47,811 bases of DNA from Fischerella muscicola PCC 7414 (lineage in GTDB: Bacteria > Cyanobacteriota > Cyanobacteriia > Cyanobacteriales > Nostocaceae). Positions 34,337 to 44,510 of this stretch are shown here, in pieces. The notes beneath the pieces are model-generated. The model ran no database searches, was not told the origin of the DNA, and saw only the letters and a program-made list of their open reading frames with translations. Numbering within the stretch: position 1 is the first letter of the stretch; every line of letters begins with the position of its first letter. Both the position numbers and the translations under genes were made by a program. The stretch is from positions 1-47,811 of the forward strand of contig NZ_AJLK01000183.1 in assembly GCF_000317205.1 (NCBI RefSeq). The letters are read 5' to 3'.

Positions 34337-34876
34337 ATGCCGGACGAAACTTTAAGAAAAGACTTGCCGGAAGTTGACCCTAGCGAGATCGAAGATTCCA
34401 GAGCTGCGATCGCTGATGAACACAGATCATTTCTGGAAAAAGTCATGGTTAGAGGTGGACTCGCCGATCCTTATGATGCTAGAGACATCACTGAAGTTGT
34501 ATTTCGGGTCATGCGCGATTTAATGACCACAGAAGCCGCTGATCATGTCGAAGCGGAACTGCATGAACCAATGTACACTACAGAGGAAAAAGCACTCCAA
34601 AATGAAGTAGCCGAACTCTGGAGAGACACTAATCCAATTGTAGGCTTTTTAAGCCGGGTACGTCCACCTTGGCAAGGCCCTGGTATCTTCAAAATTGATA
34701 GCGATCGCTTCCTTTTCCGAGTTGCTAACGAAGGAGGACTACCACCTACAGTTGATCGCGAACAAGTTGTAAAAGCTGTATTTTCTGCTACTAAGGAAGA
34801 GCTTTCCGAGGAGCGAATTCAAGAGATTGCTAGCTGGCTTCCTGGCCATGTGCGTGAACTTTGGGAACAGGCGTAG
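34337..34876 (+). CDS. DUF2267 protein
   Basis: A 179-residue acidic protein. The conserved region reads [33 protein letters not shown], then [12 protein letters not shown], and the second half repeats a similar helical pattern ([41 protein letters not shown]). DUF2267 proteins contain two helical repeats and are widespread in cyanobacteria and other bacteria, sometimes linked to stress. The function is unknown. It sits 223 nt upstream of uvrA on the same strand. Confidence 0.8.
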   Translation: MPDETLRKDLPEVDPSEIEDSRAAIADEHRSFLEKVMVRGGLADPYDARDITEVVFRVMRDLMTTEAADHVEAELHEPMYTTEEKALQNEVAELWRDTNPIVGFLSRVRPPWQGPGIFKIDSDRFLFRVANEGGLPPTVDREQVVKAVFSATKEELSEERIQEIASWLPGHVRELWEQA

Positions 34877-35099
34877 TTAGGGATCGGGGAACTCACCGGT
34901 CCCCACGACCGTAGGGAGTGGGGATTAGAGGCAACGGGGATCGGGGACAAGGAGGACTAAATTCTCCCCACACTCCATACACTCCCCAATCCCTCGATTT
35001 CCCATGAATGAAACAGTACGATTGTTCTATTATGTGCAAGTCAACGCTAGTATTATTAAGGACTGTTTCGTGCTGCCCCATATTCATTAGCCTGTCGAT

Positions 35100-38015
35100 A
35101 TGTCAGAAACTCAGTTTGCTGCATCCTTAAATGGACACCTCCCCCACCCCAACCCCAACAGCCTTAATAAAATTAGAATTCGGGGTGCTAGGCAGCATAA
35201 CCTGAAAAATATTGACTTAGAATTACCACGCGATCGCCTAATTGTCTTCACAGGTGTTTCTGGTTCTGGCAAGTCTTCTTTAGCATTCGATACTATCTTT
35301 GCTGAAGGACAGCGCCGCTATGTAGAATCTCTCAGCGCCTACGCTAGGCAATTTTTAGGTCAGATGGACAAACCGGACGTGGAGTCAATAGAAGGTTTGA
35401 GTCCGGCCATTTCCATTGATCAAAAGTCCACTTCCCATAACCCCCGTTCGACAGTGGGAACGGTGACTGAGATTTACGATTATCTGCGGTTATTATTTGG
35501 ACGGGCTGGAGAACCTCATTGTCCGATTTGCGATCGCTGTATTGCGCCTCAAACCATCGATGAGATGGTGGATCGAATTATGGAGTTGAGCGATCGCACC
35601 CGCTTTCAAATTCTCGCGCCTGTAGTCCGGGGTAAAAAAGGTACTCATAAAAAACTATTATCTAGTCTCGCTTCTCAAGGTTTTGTGCGTGTGCGTATTG
35701 ATGGGGAAGTGCGAGAACTCTCAGATGCCATTGAGTTAGATAAAAATTTTACACACACTATTGAAGTAGTGATTGATCGCTTGGTGAAAAAAGACGGTAT
35801 TCAAGAGCGTTTAGTCGATTCACTTAGTACTTGTTTAAAGTTATCCGAAGGCATAGCTGTAATTTTATTTACTCCTATTTCCGACGTCCAACCAACAACC
35901 AACGATCAACAACCAACAAACGACCAAGAATTAATCTTTTCCGAAAACTTTGCCTGTCCAGAACACGGTGCGGTGATGGAGGAATTATCGCCGCGTTTGT
36001 TCTCGTTTAATTCACCTTATGGTGCTTGTCCTCATTGTCATGGGATTGGCAGTTTAAAAACATTTTCACCGGAGTTGGTTGTTCCTGACCCGGAAGCACC
36101 TGTGTATGCTGCGATCGCCCCTTGGTCGGAAAAGGATAATTCTTATTATTTGGAGTTGTTGTATGGTTTGGGGCAAGCTTACGGGTTTGAGTTACAGACG
36201 CAGTGGCAGAAGTTGACGGAGGAACAGCGGCAGATTATTTTACAGGGGGAGGGTGAAGAAAGAACCACAGAGGCGCAGAGGAAGCAGAGTTTTAGAGGGG
36301 TGATTCCGATATTGCAGAGGCAATATGAGGGGGGTACGGAGTTAATTAAGCAAAAGTTGGAACAGTATTTAATTGATCAACCCTGTCCGGTATGTGAGGG
36401 AAGGCGTTTGAAGCCGGAAGCGTTGGCGGTACGGTTGGGACAGTACCGAGTGTTGGATTTGACGGGGGTGTCGATTCGCGAGTGTCGCCAGAGAGTTGAT
36501 CAATTAAAGTTAAGCGATCGCCAAATGCAGATTGCGGATTTGGTGTTGCGGGAAATTCGCGCCAGGTTGCAGTTTTTGTTGGATGTGGGGTTGGATTATT
36601 TGACTTTAGATCGTCCAGCGATGACGCTTTCGGGTGGAGAGGCGCAGCGTATTCGTTTGGCGACTCAAATTGGTTCTGGGTTGACTGGGGTGTTATATGT
36701 TTTAGATGAACCGAGTATTGGTTTGCATCAACGGGATAACGGAAGGTTATTGCGGACTTTAACTAAGTTGCGGGATTTGGGAAATACGTTAATTGTAGTG
36801 GAGCATGACGAAGAAACAATTCGGGCTGCGGATCATATTGTTGATATTGGGCCGGGTGCAGGTATTCACGGGGGTAATATTATTGCTGAGGGTGACTTAC
36901 AAGCGTTATTAGAGGCGGAAAATTCACTGACGGGTGCTTATTTGTCGGGAAGGCGAGTTATTCAAACTCCTGGGAAGAGAAGAGAAGGGAATGGGGTAAG
37001 TTTAGTTATCAAAAATGCTCGTCGTAACAACCTTAGAAATATAGATGTGGAGATACCACTGGGTAAACTCGTCGCAGTGACTGGTGTTTCTGGTTCTGGG
37101 AAGTCTACTTTAATTAATGAATTACTTTACCCAGCATTGCAACATCACCTTTTGCGTAAGGTTCCTTTCCCGAAAGAAATCGATGGAATTAAGGGATTGA
37201 ATGCGATTGATAAAGCGATCGTCATTGATCAATCACCCATCGGTAGGACACCTCGTTCAAACCCAGCAACTTACACAGGTATTTTTGATGTGATTCGTGA
37301 TACTTTTGCCCAAACAATCGAAGCGAAAGCTAGAGGTTATAAACCGGGACAATTTTCTTTCAATGTCAAAGGTGGACGTTGCGAAGCTTGTGGTGGACAA
37401 GGTGTGAATGTTATTGAGATGAATTTTTTGCCGGATGTTTATGTGCAGTGTGAAGTGTGCAAAGGTGCAAGATACAACCGCGAAACATTGCAAGTAAAAT
37501 ACAAAGACAAATCGATTGCTGATGTTTTGAATATGACTGTTGAGGAAGCTTTGGAGTTTTTCAAAAATATTCCCAAAGCAGTTACTCGCTTGCAAACTTT
37601 AGTAGATGTTGGCTTAGGTTACATTCAACTGGGACAACCGGCGACGACTTTATCTGGTGGGGAAGCACAGCGAGTCAAGTTAGCAACAGAATTATCACGC
37701 CGCGCCACAGGTAAAACTCTTTATTTAATCGATGAACCAACCACAGGTTTATCTTTTTATGATGTCCACAAATTATTAGATGTGTTGCAAAGATTAGTAG
37801 ATAAAGGTAATTCTATTTTGGTGATTGAACACAACTTAGATGTAATTCGTTGTGCTGATTGGGTGATTGATTTGGGACCAGAAGGTGGCGATAAAGGCGG
37901 AGAAGTCATAGCTAAGGGTACACCAGAAGAAGTTGCAGGGAATCCTAAGTCGTATACTGGACAGTATTTAAAGCAGGTGTTGCAGCAATATCCACCAGTG
38001 GCTTTGACGAATTAA
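35100..38015 (+). CDS. uvrA: Excinuclease ABC subunit A
   Basis: UvrA recognises damaged DNA in nucleotide excision repair. At 971 residues it is slightly longer than the usual 940. The two ABC ATPase halves show [15 protein letters not shown] and [10 protein letters not shown] (Walker A), [12 protein letters not shown] and [12 protein letters not shown] (signatures), and [13 protein letters not shown] and [13 protein letters not shown] (Walker B). Zinc-binding cysteines are visible (CPHCHG, CEACGG...CEVCKG). Two segments look repeat-derived: residues about 262-277 ([13 protein letters not shown]) and 383-398 ([11 protein letters not shown]). Both lie in variable regions, so activity is probably kept. 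It is monocistronic. Confidence 0.96.
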   Translation: MSETQFAASLNGHLPHPNPNSLNKIRIRGARQHNLKNIDLELPRDRLIVFTGVSGSGKSSLAFDTIFAEGQRRYVESLSAYARQFLGQMDKPDVESIEGLSPAISIDQKSTSHNPRSTVGTVTEIYDYLRLLFGRAGEPHCPICDRCIAPQTIDEMVDRIMELSDRTRFQILAPVVRGKKGTHKKLLSSLASQGFVRVRIDGEVRELSDAIELDKNFTHTIEVVIDRLVKKDGIQERLVDSLSTCLKLSEGIAVILFTPISDVQPTTNDQQPTNDQELIFSENFACPEHGAVMEELSPRLFSFNSPYGACPHCHGIGSLKTFSPELVVPDPEAPVYAAIAPWSEKDNSYYLELLYGLGQAYGFELQTQWQKLTEEQRQIILQGEGEERTTEAQRKQSFRGVIPILQRQYEGGTELIKQKLEQYLIDQPCPVCEGRRLKPEALAVRLGQYRVLDLTGVSIRECRQRVDQLKLSDRQMQIADLVLREIRARLQFLLDVGLDYLTLDRPAMTLSGGEAQRIRLATQIGSGLTGVLYVLDEPSIGLHQRDNGRLLRTLTKLRDLGNTLIVVEHDEETIRAADHIVDIGPGAGIHGGNIIAEGDLQALLEAENSLTGAYLSGRRVIQTPGKRREGNGVSLVIKNARRNNLRNIDVEIPLGKLVAVTGVSGSGKSTLINELLYPALQHHLLRKVPFPKEIDGIKGLNAIDKAIVIDQSPIGRTPRSNPATYTGIFDVIRDTFAQTIEAKARGYKPGQFSFNVKGGRCEACGGQGVNVIEMNFLPDVYVQCEVCKGARYNRETLQVKYKDKSIADVLNMTVEEALEFFKNIPKAVTRLQTLVDVGLGYIQLGQPATTLSGGEAQRVKLATELSRRATGKTLYLIDEPTTGLSFYDVHKLLDVLQRLVDKGNSILVIEHNLDVIRCADWVIDLGPEGGDKGGEVIAKGTPEEVAGNPKSYTGQYLKQVLQQYPPVALTN

Positions 38016-38029
38016 ATAGGTAGGGTGCG

Positions 38030-38224
38030 TTGTCGCGCAGCGCAACGCACCATCGTGAAAAACAACAAGCGATTACTAAGGCAAAACAGGCGCTGAGTAT
38101 TGATAAACAATACGCCGATTTAGCTTTTCTCAAGAAAAACTTATGGAGCGATCGCCTGCTTGCTGATACGAAAAATCTACTAGCCACACCTGAGATACGA
38201 GAGTTTTTAGCTAAGAAAAATTAA
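38030..38224 (+). pseudogene. C-terminal remnant of a TPR protein
   Basis: The frame from a TTG codes for ITKAKQALSIDKQYADLAFL followed by KKNLWSDRLLADTKNLLATPEI, which looks like the last tetratricopeptide repeat and tail of a longer cyanobacterial TPR protein. The upstream part is missing; the frame begins inside a GGTGCGTTG...CAACGCACC hairpin repeat. Probably a decayed fragment. It is recognised by pattern, not by alignment. Confidence 0.5.
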
Positions 38225-38323
38225 ACAGGTGGTGCGTAGACAAGCCACTACGCGTCTACGCATTCTCATCAAGTAAAGCAGTAAGCTAGATTTAGCGGTT
38301 AGTTTAGTTAAAAACCATCGTAT

Positions 38324-38593
38324 ATGAGTACTGAACAATTACTACTGGAAAAATGGCGATCGCTTCCCTTGGACAAGCAACAAGAAGTTCTTGATTTTGT
38401 TGAGTTTTTAGAGTTTAGGCAAACCTCTACAACTAGACAACCAGTCGAATCTACATCGAAGTCTAAGTTAGGTGAACACTTGCGAAAAATCCGGGAAGAA
38501 ATTATTGCTTCTGGTACGCCGATGTTGGATTGGAACGGTATTGAACGCGAAAAAGCTGAACGTCGAGGTGGATATCAACAAGAAGCTGAATGA
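38324..38593 (+). CDS. Antitoxin of a PIN toxin-antitoxin pair (DUF2281-like)
   Basis: 89 residues. The N-terminal half reads LLEKWRSLPLDKQQEVLDFVEFLEFRQ, matching the DUF2281 antitoxin family, and the C-terminal half (HLRKIREEIIASGTPMLDWNGIEREKAERRGG) is the likely toxin-binding part. It overlaps the toxin start by four bases (ATGA), a coupling common in such operons. It would neutralise the PIN RNase and autorepress. The region upstream has TAGTTAAAAACCA but no clear promoter. Confidence 0.8.
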   Translation: MSTEQLLLEKWRSLPLDKQQEVLDFVEFLEFRQTSTTRQPVESTSKSKLGEHLRKIREEIIASGTPMLDWNGIEREKAERRGGYQQEAE

Positions 38594-38997
38594 TTCGTAC
38601 ATTTATCGACGCAGGCGTATTAATTGCAGCAGCAAGAGGTGTGGGGATTGTTGCAGAAAGAGCATTGACAATTCTTGAAGATCCAAATCGAGAGTTTGCA
38701 TCAAGTATATTTATCAAATTAGAGGTATTACCAAAAGCAATTTATAACAATCGCATCAGTGAAGTTAGCTTTTATGAAGCGTATTTCAATGCTGTTTCTT
38801 ATTGGGCAACCGACATTGATAAAATTATCCAAGGTGCTTATAGTGAAGTTTGTGAATCAGGACTTGGAGCAATGGATGCACTTCATGTTACAGCAGCATT
38901 GTCAGTGGGTGCAGTCGAGTTCATCACAAATGAGAAGCCAGAAAAATCTATTCACCGTACTCAGACTGTGAAAGTTATCTCGATTTGGTCTAAATAG
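38590..38997 (+). CDS. PIN-domain ribonuclease toxin
   Basis: 135 residues with the PIN pattern: FIDAGVLIAAARG (Asp7), SSIFIKLEVLPKA (Glu45), GLGAMDALHVTAAL (Asp96) and FITNEKP (Glu115, where Asp is more common). PIN toxins cut RNA with Mg2+. It follows its antitoxin with a 4-nt overlap. It is followed within 20 bp by the first 334-bp direct repeat. The target RNA is unknown. Confidence 0.8.
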   Translation: MIRTFIDAGVLIAAARGVGIVAERALTILEDPNREFASSIFIKLEVLPKAIYNNRISEVSFYEAYFNAVSYWATDIDKIIQGAYSEVCESGLGAMDALHVTAALSVGAVEFITNEKPEKSIHRTQTVKVISIWSK

Positions 38998-39013
38998 TAT
39001 CATCGAGAATTGC

Positions 39014-39347
39014 GCGATCGCTTGTTGGTGATTCTCTATGATTGTGCGATGTCTGGCGACAAGCCACTGCGCGTCTACGCGTTTTAAACGAGAAACTCCA
39101 AGATCAAAATGAGACAATTCAAGTTTGAAACGTGAAACTTTGAGTTTGAAACCTGGAACTTCAAGTTTTAAACAAGAAACTTTTCGTTTCAAACGAGAAA
39201 TTCCAAGCTTGAAACATGAAATTTCGAGTTCAAAGCTTGAAACTCCAAGGTTGAAACGAGAAATTCCAGGGTTGAAACGAGAAACTTCGAGTTTAGAACT
39301 TGAAACTCCAAACAAGATCCCCGACTTTTGATAAAAGTCGGGGATCT
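39014..39347. repeat. 334-bp direct repeat, copy 1, with eleven 21-nt units
   Basis: Begins GCGATCGCTTGTTGG, includes CCACTGCGCGTCTACGCG, then a tandem of eleven 21-nt units (39081-39311; consensus like GTTTGAAACGAGAAACTTCAA) and ends with the AGATCCCCGACTTTT palindrome (39315-39347). Frames across the tandem are open on both strands because the period is a multiple of three. The second copy lies exactly 740 bp downstream. Confidence 0.9.
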
Positions 39348-39387
39348 CAAGTGCGATCGCACTTGAGTTTCCCTTGCAATATTACTT

Positions 39388-39588
39388 TTATTTCATTTTT
39401 TCTAATGTTTGGACTATAACTTTAGCGTCTTTGCCAAAAAAACTTTCCTTTTCACCATTACTCCAAATGATGACGCAGGCAAGTTGCCAAGCCATGTTAT
39501 AGTGTATCTCCCGAAAGCAAACTTTGCGAGCGTAAGCTAAATTTACAAAGCCTCTGGTAGGTGTTTGGCAAAAAATTGGTTGTGTCAT
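39388..39588 (-). CDS. Small conserved-looking protein, 66 residues
   Basis: Lies in the 406 bp between the two direct repeats. The sequence starts MTQPIFCQTPTRGFVNLAYA and contains VIIWSNGEKESFFGKDAKVIVQTLEKMK, with ordinary amino acid composition and no repeats. The start is supported by a following hydrophobic and aromatic segment, but no strong ribosome binding site was seen. I do not recognise the family. Confidence 0.45.
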   Translation of the reverse strand: MTQPIFCQTPTRGFVNLAYARKVCFREIHYNMAWQLACVIIWSNGEKESFFGKDAKVIVQTLEKMK

Positions 39589-39753
39589 TGCTACAATATT
39601 TGAATATCAAAACGATGAACAATTGTTTTGGAATAGAGAGGCGCTTGAGGTTGTTAGTCTAGAGCGCCTTCTCTATATCTTTAATATAAACTAAAAATTT
39701 TTAGTTTGCAAGCTATAAATTTTTAGTTTAGGATAAAATTATCTGTATAAAGT

Positions 39754-40087
39754 GCGATCGCTTGTTGGTGATTCTCTATGATTGAGCGATGTCTGACGAC
39801 AAGCCACTGCGCGTCTACGCGTTTCAAACAAGAAACTCCAAGTTTAAAATGAGACAATTCAAGTTTGAAACGTGAAACTTTTAGTTTGAAACCCGGAACT
39901 TCAAGTTTTAAACAAGAAACTTTTCGTTTCAAACGAGAAATTCCAAGCTTGAAACATGAAATTTCGAGTTCAAAGCTTGAAACTCCAAGGTTGAAACGAG
40001 AAATTCCAGGGTTGAAACGAGAAACTTCGAGTTTAGAACTTGAAACTCCAAACAAGATCCCCGACTTTTGATAAAAGTCGGGGATCT
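39754..40087. repeat. 334-bp direct repeat, copy 2, with eleven 21-nt units
   Basis: Collinear with copy 1 at an offset of 740 bp without gaps. The tandem part is 39821-40051 and the palindrome 40055-40087. Differences are scattered single bases, most in the first 80 bases. The block and the 39388-39588 gene together look like a duplicated unit flanking a gene. Confidence 0.9.
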
Positions 40088-40549
40088 GTTTGGCTAAATG
40101 ACACGGCAGCATTTGACAAAGAGCTAGAATGAAATTGTTAGTGGCTGTAGCAACTTAATAAGCAAAAAGACATAAATAAATGATGTGATTAGTGTAGAGA
40201 CTAATTTAGCTGACAAGCTTGCTATATGAATATTTAATCCTATTCAAACCTCTCTCAACTCAAAAAAATTTATTTATGTTTAGGTACTTATTACATAGCT
40301 GCAAAAGCGTAAAACAGAGATACTTGGCTACAAGCTAGACATAACCAAACTGATCAATTCATTGTAATTCACATTTTTATCCCAAACATCATGTGATGAA
40401 GGCGAAAAAAAGCACGAATAAAAAGAGCGTGCAGTAAGTATTTCAGCCTGAATCCAATCTTTTCGTTTTTTTGTTCTCTGCTACCCATCATCAGTTCATA
40501 ACAGAGAAAGCATAAGAAAATTAGCAAGTTTAAGTAGAAAAATAAACTT
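40088..40549. other. Intergenic region upstream of the decarboxylase gene
   Basis: AT-rich, with no gene and no tandem repeat. No clear promoter or riboswitch was found by eye. Confidence 0.45.
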
Positions 40550-41692
40550 ATGTTTCCCCCATTAGTTGATACAAATACTTCATTAAGTCTTAAAAGACTA
40601 CAGCAGCATATAGCTGAATGTGCAAAACATTCTATAGGCTATCCTGCTAACCTCGACTTTGATTACACTTTACTGCTGCCATTCTTTCAATATAATCTTA
40701 ATAATGCAGGTGATCCATTTGTCGAGGGCAACTTTGCTCTTCATTCTAAAGAATTTGAACGACAATCTCTTAACTGGTTTGCCCAGCTTTATGAACTAGA
40801 AGAATACTGGGGATATCTCACCAGTGGTGGTACGGAAGGCAATATCTACGGTATGTTCTTGGGTAGAGAACTCTACCCTGATGCGATTCTTTATTCTTCT
40901 CGCGATACTCATTATTCGGTTGCTAAAGCAGCACGTTTATTGAAAATACCTCACGTTGTGATTTGTTCACAATTTAATGGTGAAATCAACTATGAACATC
41001 TAGAGTATGAGCTATCACAGCGAAAACAGCAAAGTGCCATCATCAATATAAATTTAGGCACTACTATGAAAGGAGCAGTAGATAATATAGAGCGAATTAT
41101 TGATATCACGCAAAGGTTAGAAATTCGCTTTTATATCCACTGTGATGGTGCACTCGGAGGAATGTTACTTCCTTTTATTCAGGAAGCACCAAAAATTAGT
41201 TTTCGAGACTATCCGATTGGAAGTATTTCTGTTAGCGGCCACAAGTTTATCGGTTCTCCAATCACTTACGGAATTGTTCTCACCCGTCAACCCTATGTCA
41301 AAAAAATTGAGACAAGTGTTGAATATATTGGCAGTAAAGATATGACTATTTTGGGTTCACGTAGCGGACTTGCTGCTTTACTTTTGTGGTATGCTATCCA
41401 GACGAGAAATCAGCAGTTCCATAGGGAGGTTGCTACCTGCTTGCAAAATGCGCGCTATTTACGCGATCGCCTCTTGGAAATAAATTACCATCCTCTACTT
41501 AATGACTTTTCAACCACAGTCGTTTTTGACAAACCCGACATCGAATTGTGCCGCAAGTGGCAATTAGCCACAGAGGGAAATCTTGCCCACATTGTCGTCA
41601 TGCAGCACATTTCTACCCAAAAAATTGACCAATTTATAGACAATTTATTAGTTAAGAATAAACTTTCTTGTTTCTCAACCTCTTGCTTGTAA
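40550..41692 (+). CDS. Histidine decarboxylase-like PLP enzyme
   Basis: A 380-residue group II PLP-dependent decarboxylase, close in length to bacterial histidine decarboxylase (about 378). The cofactor lysine is Lys232 in SGHKFIGSP, with Asp199 (HCDGALGG) and His121 (RDTHYSVAKA) as the other PLP contacts. GYLTSGGTEGN (89-99) is the phosphate-binding region. Histidine is the likely substrate, giving histamine; serine decarboxylases are close relatives and cannot be excluded. It is monocistronic, facing the urease genes, with its 3' end 32 bp from that of ureC. Confidence 0.85.
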   Translation: MFPPLVDTNTSLSLKRLQQHIAECAKHSIGYPANLDFDYTLLLPFFQYNLNNAGDPFVEGNFALHSKEFERQSLNWFAQLYELEEYWGYLTSGGTEGNIYGMFLGRELYPDAILYSSRDTHYSVAKAARLLKIPHVVICSQFNGEINYEHLEYELSQRKQQSAIININLGTTMKGAVDNIERIIDITQRLEIRFYIHCDGALGGMLLPFIQEAPKISFRDYPIGSISVSGHKFIGSPITYGIVLTRQPYVKKIETSVEYIGSKDMTILGSRSGLAALLLWYAIQTRNQQFHREVATCLQNARYLRDRLLEINYHPLLNDFSTTVVFDKPDIELCRKWQLATEGNLAHIVVMQHISTQKIDQFIDNLLVKNKLSCFSTSCL

Positions 41693-41724
41693 ATCCCGAC
41701 CTGATTAGATGCACAATATCGGAA

Positions 41725-43455
41725 TCAAAACAAAAAATAACGCTGTGCCATTGGCAAAATCGTTGCTGGTTCACAAGTCAACAACTCTCCATCTGCCGTA
41801 ACTTCGTAAGTTTCTGCATCTACTTCCATACGCGGTAATGTATCATTCAGCTTCATATCCTGCTTACTTAACTGGCGTATCCCAGAAACTGCAACTGCTT
41901 GCTTGTGTAACCCTAATTGATTGGGAATTTCCCTTTCTAATGCTGCTTGGGAAACGAAAGTTAAGGATGTGGCATGACGCGCACCTGCAAAACTACCAAA
42001 CATCGGACGCATATGCACAGGTTGGGGTGTGGGAATGCTGGCGTTAGCATCTCCCATTTGCGACCATGCAATCATTCCACCTTTAATGACTATCTCTGGC
42101 TTCACACCAAAAAATGCCGGACGCCACAAACATAAATCTGCAAGTTTACCCTCTTCCACTGAACCCACATACTGAGAAATACCGTGGGTAATAGCTGGAT
42201 TTATAGTATACTTTGCAACATAACGTTTTGCTCTGAAGTTATCATTCTGAACCCCCCCTGTTTCCCCCCCTTGGTAAGGGGGGGGTAAAAATCCGCGTTG
42301 CACTTTCATTTTATGTGCAGTCTGCCAAGTACGAATTATGACTTCCCCTACTCTGCCCATTGCTTGGGAGTCAGAAGAAATCATGCTAAACGCACCCAAA
42401 TCATGCAAAATGTCTTCCGCAGCGATGGTTTCCCGACGGATGCGTGACTCAGCAAATGCCACATCCTCGGCAATTCCTGGATCGAGGTGATGGCAAACCA
42501 TCAACATATCCAAGTGTTCATCAAGGGTGTTAACGGTGTAAGGACGGGTGGGGTTGGTGGAGGATGGTAAGACATTCGCCTCACCGCAGACTTTGATAAT
42601 GTCCGGTGCATGTCCACCGCCTGCGCCTTCGGTGTGGTAGGTATGGATGACACGATTTTTAAAGGCGGCGATCGTATCTTCTACAAAACCAGCTTCGTTG
42701 AGAGTGTCAGTGTGAATTGCTACCTGTACGTCATAATCATCAGCAACGTTGAGGCAAGTATCAATTGTTGCTGGGGTTGTTCCCCAATCTTCGTGGAGTT
42801 TTAGCCCCATTGCACCAGCTAAAATTTGTTCTACAAGTCCTTGCGGTTTGCTAGTGTTACCTTTGCCTAAAAATCCCAAGTTCACGGGGAAGGCATCGGC
42901 AGCTTGTAGCATACGGTAAATATTCCAAGGCCCGGGTGTACAGGTGGTAGCATTTGTTCCAGTAGCTGGGCCAGTACCGCCACCAATCATTGTAGTAATA
43001 CCGGAAGCGATCGCAACTTCAATTTGTTGGGGACAAATAAAATGAATATGGGCATCAATTCCACCAGCAGTCAGAATCATGCCTTCGCCAGCGACGGCTT
43101 CTGTTCCAGGACCGATAATAATATCTATATTGTCTTGAATATAGGGATTGCCAGCTTTACCAATTTTGAATATTTTGCCGTCTTTAATGCCGATGTCTGC
43201 TTTGACAATACCCCACCAATCGAGAATCAAAGCGTTGGTAATCACCATGTCTACAGCACCATCAGCGTTGGAGATGGGTGATTGTCCCATTCCATCCCGG
43301 ATAACTTTACCCCCGCCAAATTTAACTTCATCGCCGTAGGTAGTGAAGTCTTGTTCGACTTCGATAAATAGTTCTGTATCAGCTAGGCGGATGCGATCGC
43401 CTACTGTGGGGCCATAGGTTTCCGCATAAGCGCGGCGATCCATTCTGTAACTCAT
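41725..43455 (-). CDS. ureC: Urease alpha subunit
   Basis: Catalytic subunit of urease, which hydrolyses urea to ammonia and carbon dioxide with a two-nickel centre. The residues are present: His136 and His138 (DAHIHF), carbamylated Lys219 (GLKLHEDWG), His248 ([11 protein letters not shown]), His274 ([12 protein letters not shown]), Cys321-His322 (VCHHLDP) and Asp362 ([12 protein letters not shown]). At 576 residues it is slightly long because of an in-frame insertion at about 389-403 ([11 protein letters not shown]) coded by a CCCCCCTT...AAGGGGGG palindromic repeat. ureB lies 1.06 kb upstream with a DUF3800 gene between them, and ureA is not adjacent. Confidence 0.96.
   Translation of the reverse strand: MSYRMDRRAYAETYGPTVGDRIRLADTELFIEVEQDFTTYGDEVKFGGGKVIRDGMGQSPISNADGAVDMVITNALILDWWGIVKADIGIKDGKIFKIGKAGNPYIQDNIDIIIGPGTEAVAGEGMILTAGGIDAHIHFICPQQIEVAIASGITTMIGGGTGPATGTNATTCTPGPWNIYRMLQAADAFPVNLGFLGKGNTSKPQGLVEQILAGAMGLKLHEDWGTTPATIDTCLNVADDYDVQVAIHTDTLNEAGFVEDTIAAFKNRVIHTYHTEGAGGGHAPDIIKVCGEANVLPSSTNPTRPYTVNTLDEHLDMLMVCHHLDPGIAEDVAFAESRIRRETIAAEDILHDLGAFSMISSDSQAMGRVGEVIIRTWQTAHKMKVQRGFLPPPYQGGETGGVQNDNFRAKRYVAKYTINPAITHGISQYVGSVEEGKLADLCLWRPAFFGVKPEIVIKGGMIAWSQMGDANASIPTPQPVHMRPMFGSFAGARHATSLTFVSQAALEREIPNQLGLHKQAVAVSGIRQLSKQDMKLNDTLPRMEVDAETYEVTADGELLTCEPATILPMAQRYFLF
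42251..42297 (-). repeat. Palindromic repeat inside ureC
   Basis: ACCCCCCCTG, TTTCCCCCCCTT and GGTAAGGGGGGGGTAAAAATCC form the common cyanobacterial C-run/G-run palindrome (CCCCCCTTGGTAAGGGGGG). It is read in frame by ureC. Confidence 0.75.
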
Positions 43456-43586
43456 AATTTTTATTTTTTGTTTGAACTTTATTCTTGAGTTGTTTTGCTT
43501 TTAGAAGCAAGCATTTGACAATGTTATTCTCAGAATTTATTATGATATTAGGTACAACCTGGGGGTAGTCGTATGACTGCCGCACA

Positions 43587-43610
43587 AAAACCACTCTGTT
43601 GGGTGGTTTT
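43587..43610. terminator. Terminator downstream of the DUF3800 gene
   Basis: AAAACCAC (43587-43594) pairs exactly with GTGGTTTT (43603-43610) around an 8-nt loop. Read on the minus strand it lies 8 nt after the DUF3800 stop and ends in TTTTT; on the plus strand it is also T-rich afterwards. It is likely an intrinsic terminator, possibly bidirectional. Confidence 0.7.
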
Positions 43611-43617
43611 GTTGTTT

Positions 43618-44430
43618 TTACGTGTTATCAAAGCAATAGTACTTAATCCCTAAATTATTCAATTGGTTAGGCTCTAAGTTGCAGTCTACAAGTAAATTTG
43701 CATCTTTAAGAGCCACAAAGGCTTGATTATCAGGTTGCTGCTTACCCCTAACAACTGGGTACAAGCAAAGATCTGCTAGTTGCATAATACAGTTCCCTTT
43801 TTGCTTACTGTCAATTCCACGTAGTAAAACAGATAAATCTTCATTGGATAAAGGCGAGTATTTATTTGCTCTAGCATTATCGAAAGGATGACCTTGAGAG
43901 CGTAATTCATTAAAGTATTGCTTGAGCAGATTGTCTTCTTTTTTGCCTGCTGACTCAAAATAAACCATTAATGTACCGTTTTTCAATTCTGCATACTTAG
44001 CTGCACGTTCTACAACAATTGAAAAGGCACTTTTCATCATTTCCCACGTATTTGCACCATAAAGCTGTAAATAGCGGTTTAGATAACCAGTGCGAGATAC
44101 AACGCAAGCATGAATAATTATGGGACATTTGACAATAGTGTCCGTAAGGTCTTCCATAAAATTAGCTTGTTCTTTCTCAGAAAGTCTTCCTAGCCAAGCA
44201 AAGCCTTTTTTTCGAGAACGTATTTCATTAGCATGTAATGGAATTTCTTGAGCAATATTCCAACGACTTTTAAAGTCTGCTACATATTTTTTAATAATAG
44301 ACTCATTACTTCGCTCAATAAGAACACCACCCATAGCAAAAAAAAGTGCTGAGTCATTTGGAACAGGTTTAGGACTTCCCGACTCATCTATGTAGAAAGC
44401 AAACTCCTTTTGTGTATTTTGTTTGATCAT
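43618..44430 (-). CDS. DUF3800 protein inserted between urease genes
   Basis: 270 residues. The family signature FYIDESG is at the start (AFYIDESGSPKP), with FFAMGGVLI next. Middle and later conserved parts include LHANEIRS, QLADLCLYPVVRG and acidic residues that would suit metal binding in an RNase H-like fold. DUF3800 proteins are common in mobile and defence-related regions, and a nuclease activity is suspected but not shown. Here it lies in the same orientation between ureB and ureC and carries its own terminator, which suggests a later insertion. Confidence 0.85.
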   Translation of the reverse strand: MIKQNTQKEFAFYIDESGSPKPVPNDSALFFAMGGVLIERSNESIIKKYVADFKSRWNIAQEIPLHANEIRSRKKGFAWLGRLSEKEQANFMEDLTDTIVKCPIIIHACVVSRTGYLNRYLQLYGANTWEMMKSAFSIVVERAAKYAELKNGTLMVYFESAGKKEDNLLKQYFNELRSQGHPFDNARANKYSPLSNEDLSVLLRGIDSKQKGNCIMQLADLCLYPVVRGKQQPDNQAFVALKDANLLVDCNLEPNQLNNLGIKYYCFDNT

Positions 44431-44510
44431 TAACTGACAGTTTGGTTAGCGATTCCTTGATGTATGATACTTCTAATCACTAACTACTGGTATCGGTAGA
44501 TGCAATCTAT

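Noticed and set aside
38902-39331. Open frames on both strands across the 21-nt units (minus 38902-39315, plus 39125-39331, and the equivalents in copy 2)
   Set aside because: The period is a multiple of three, so both strands stay open by construction; one frame also runs into the PIN gene.
39081-40051. Regular 21-nt repeats that could suggest a CRISPR array
   Set aside because: The units are contiguous and degenerate, with no unique spacers between constant repeats, so this is tandem repetition.
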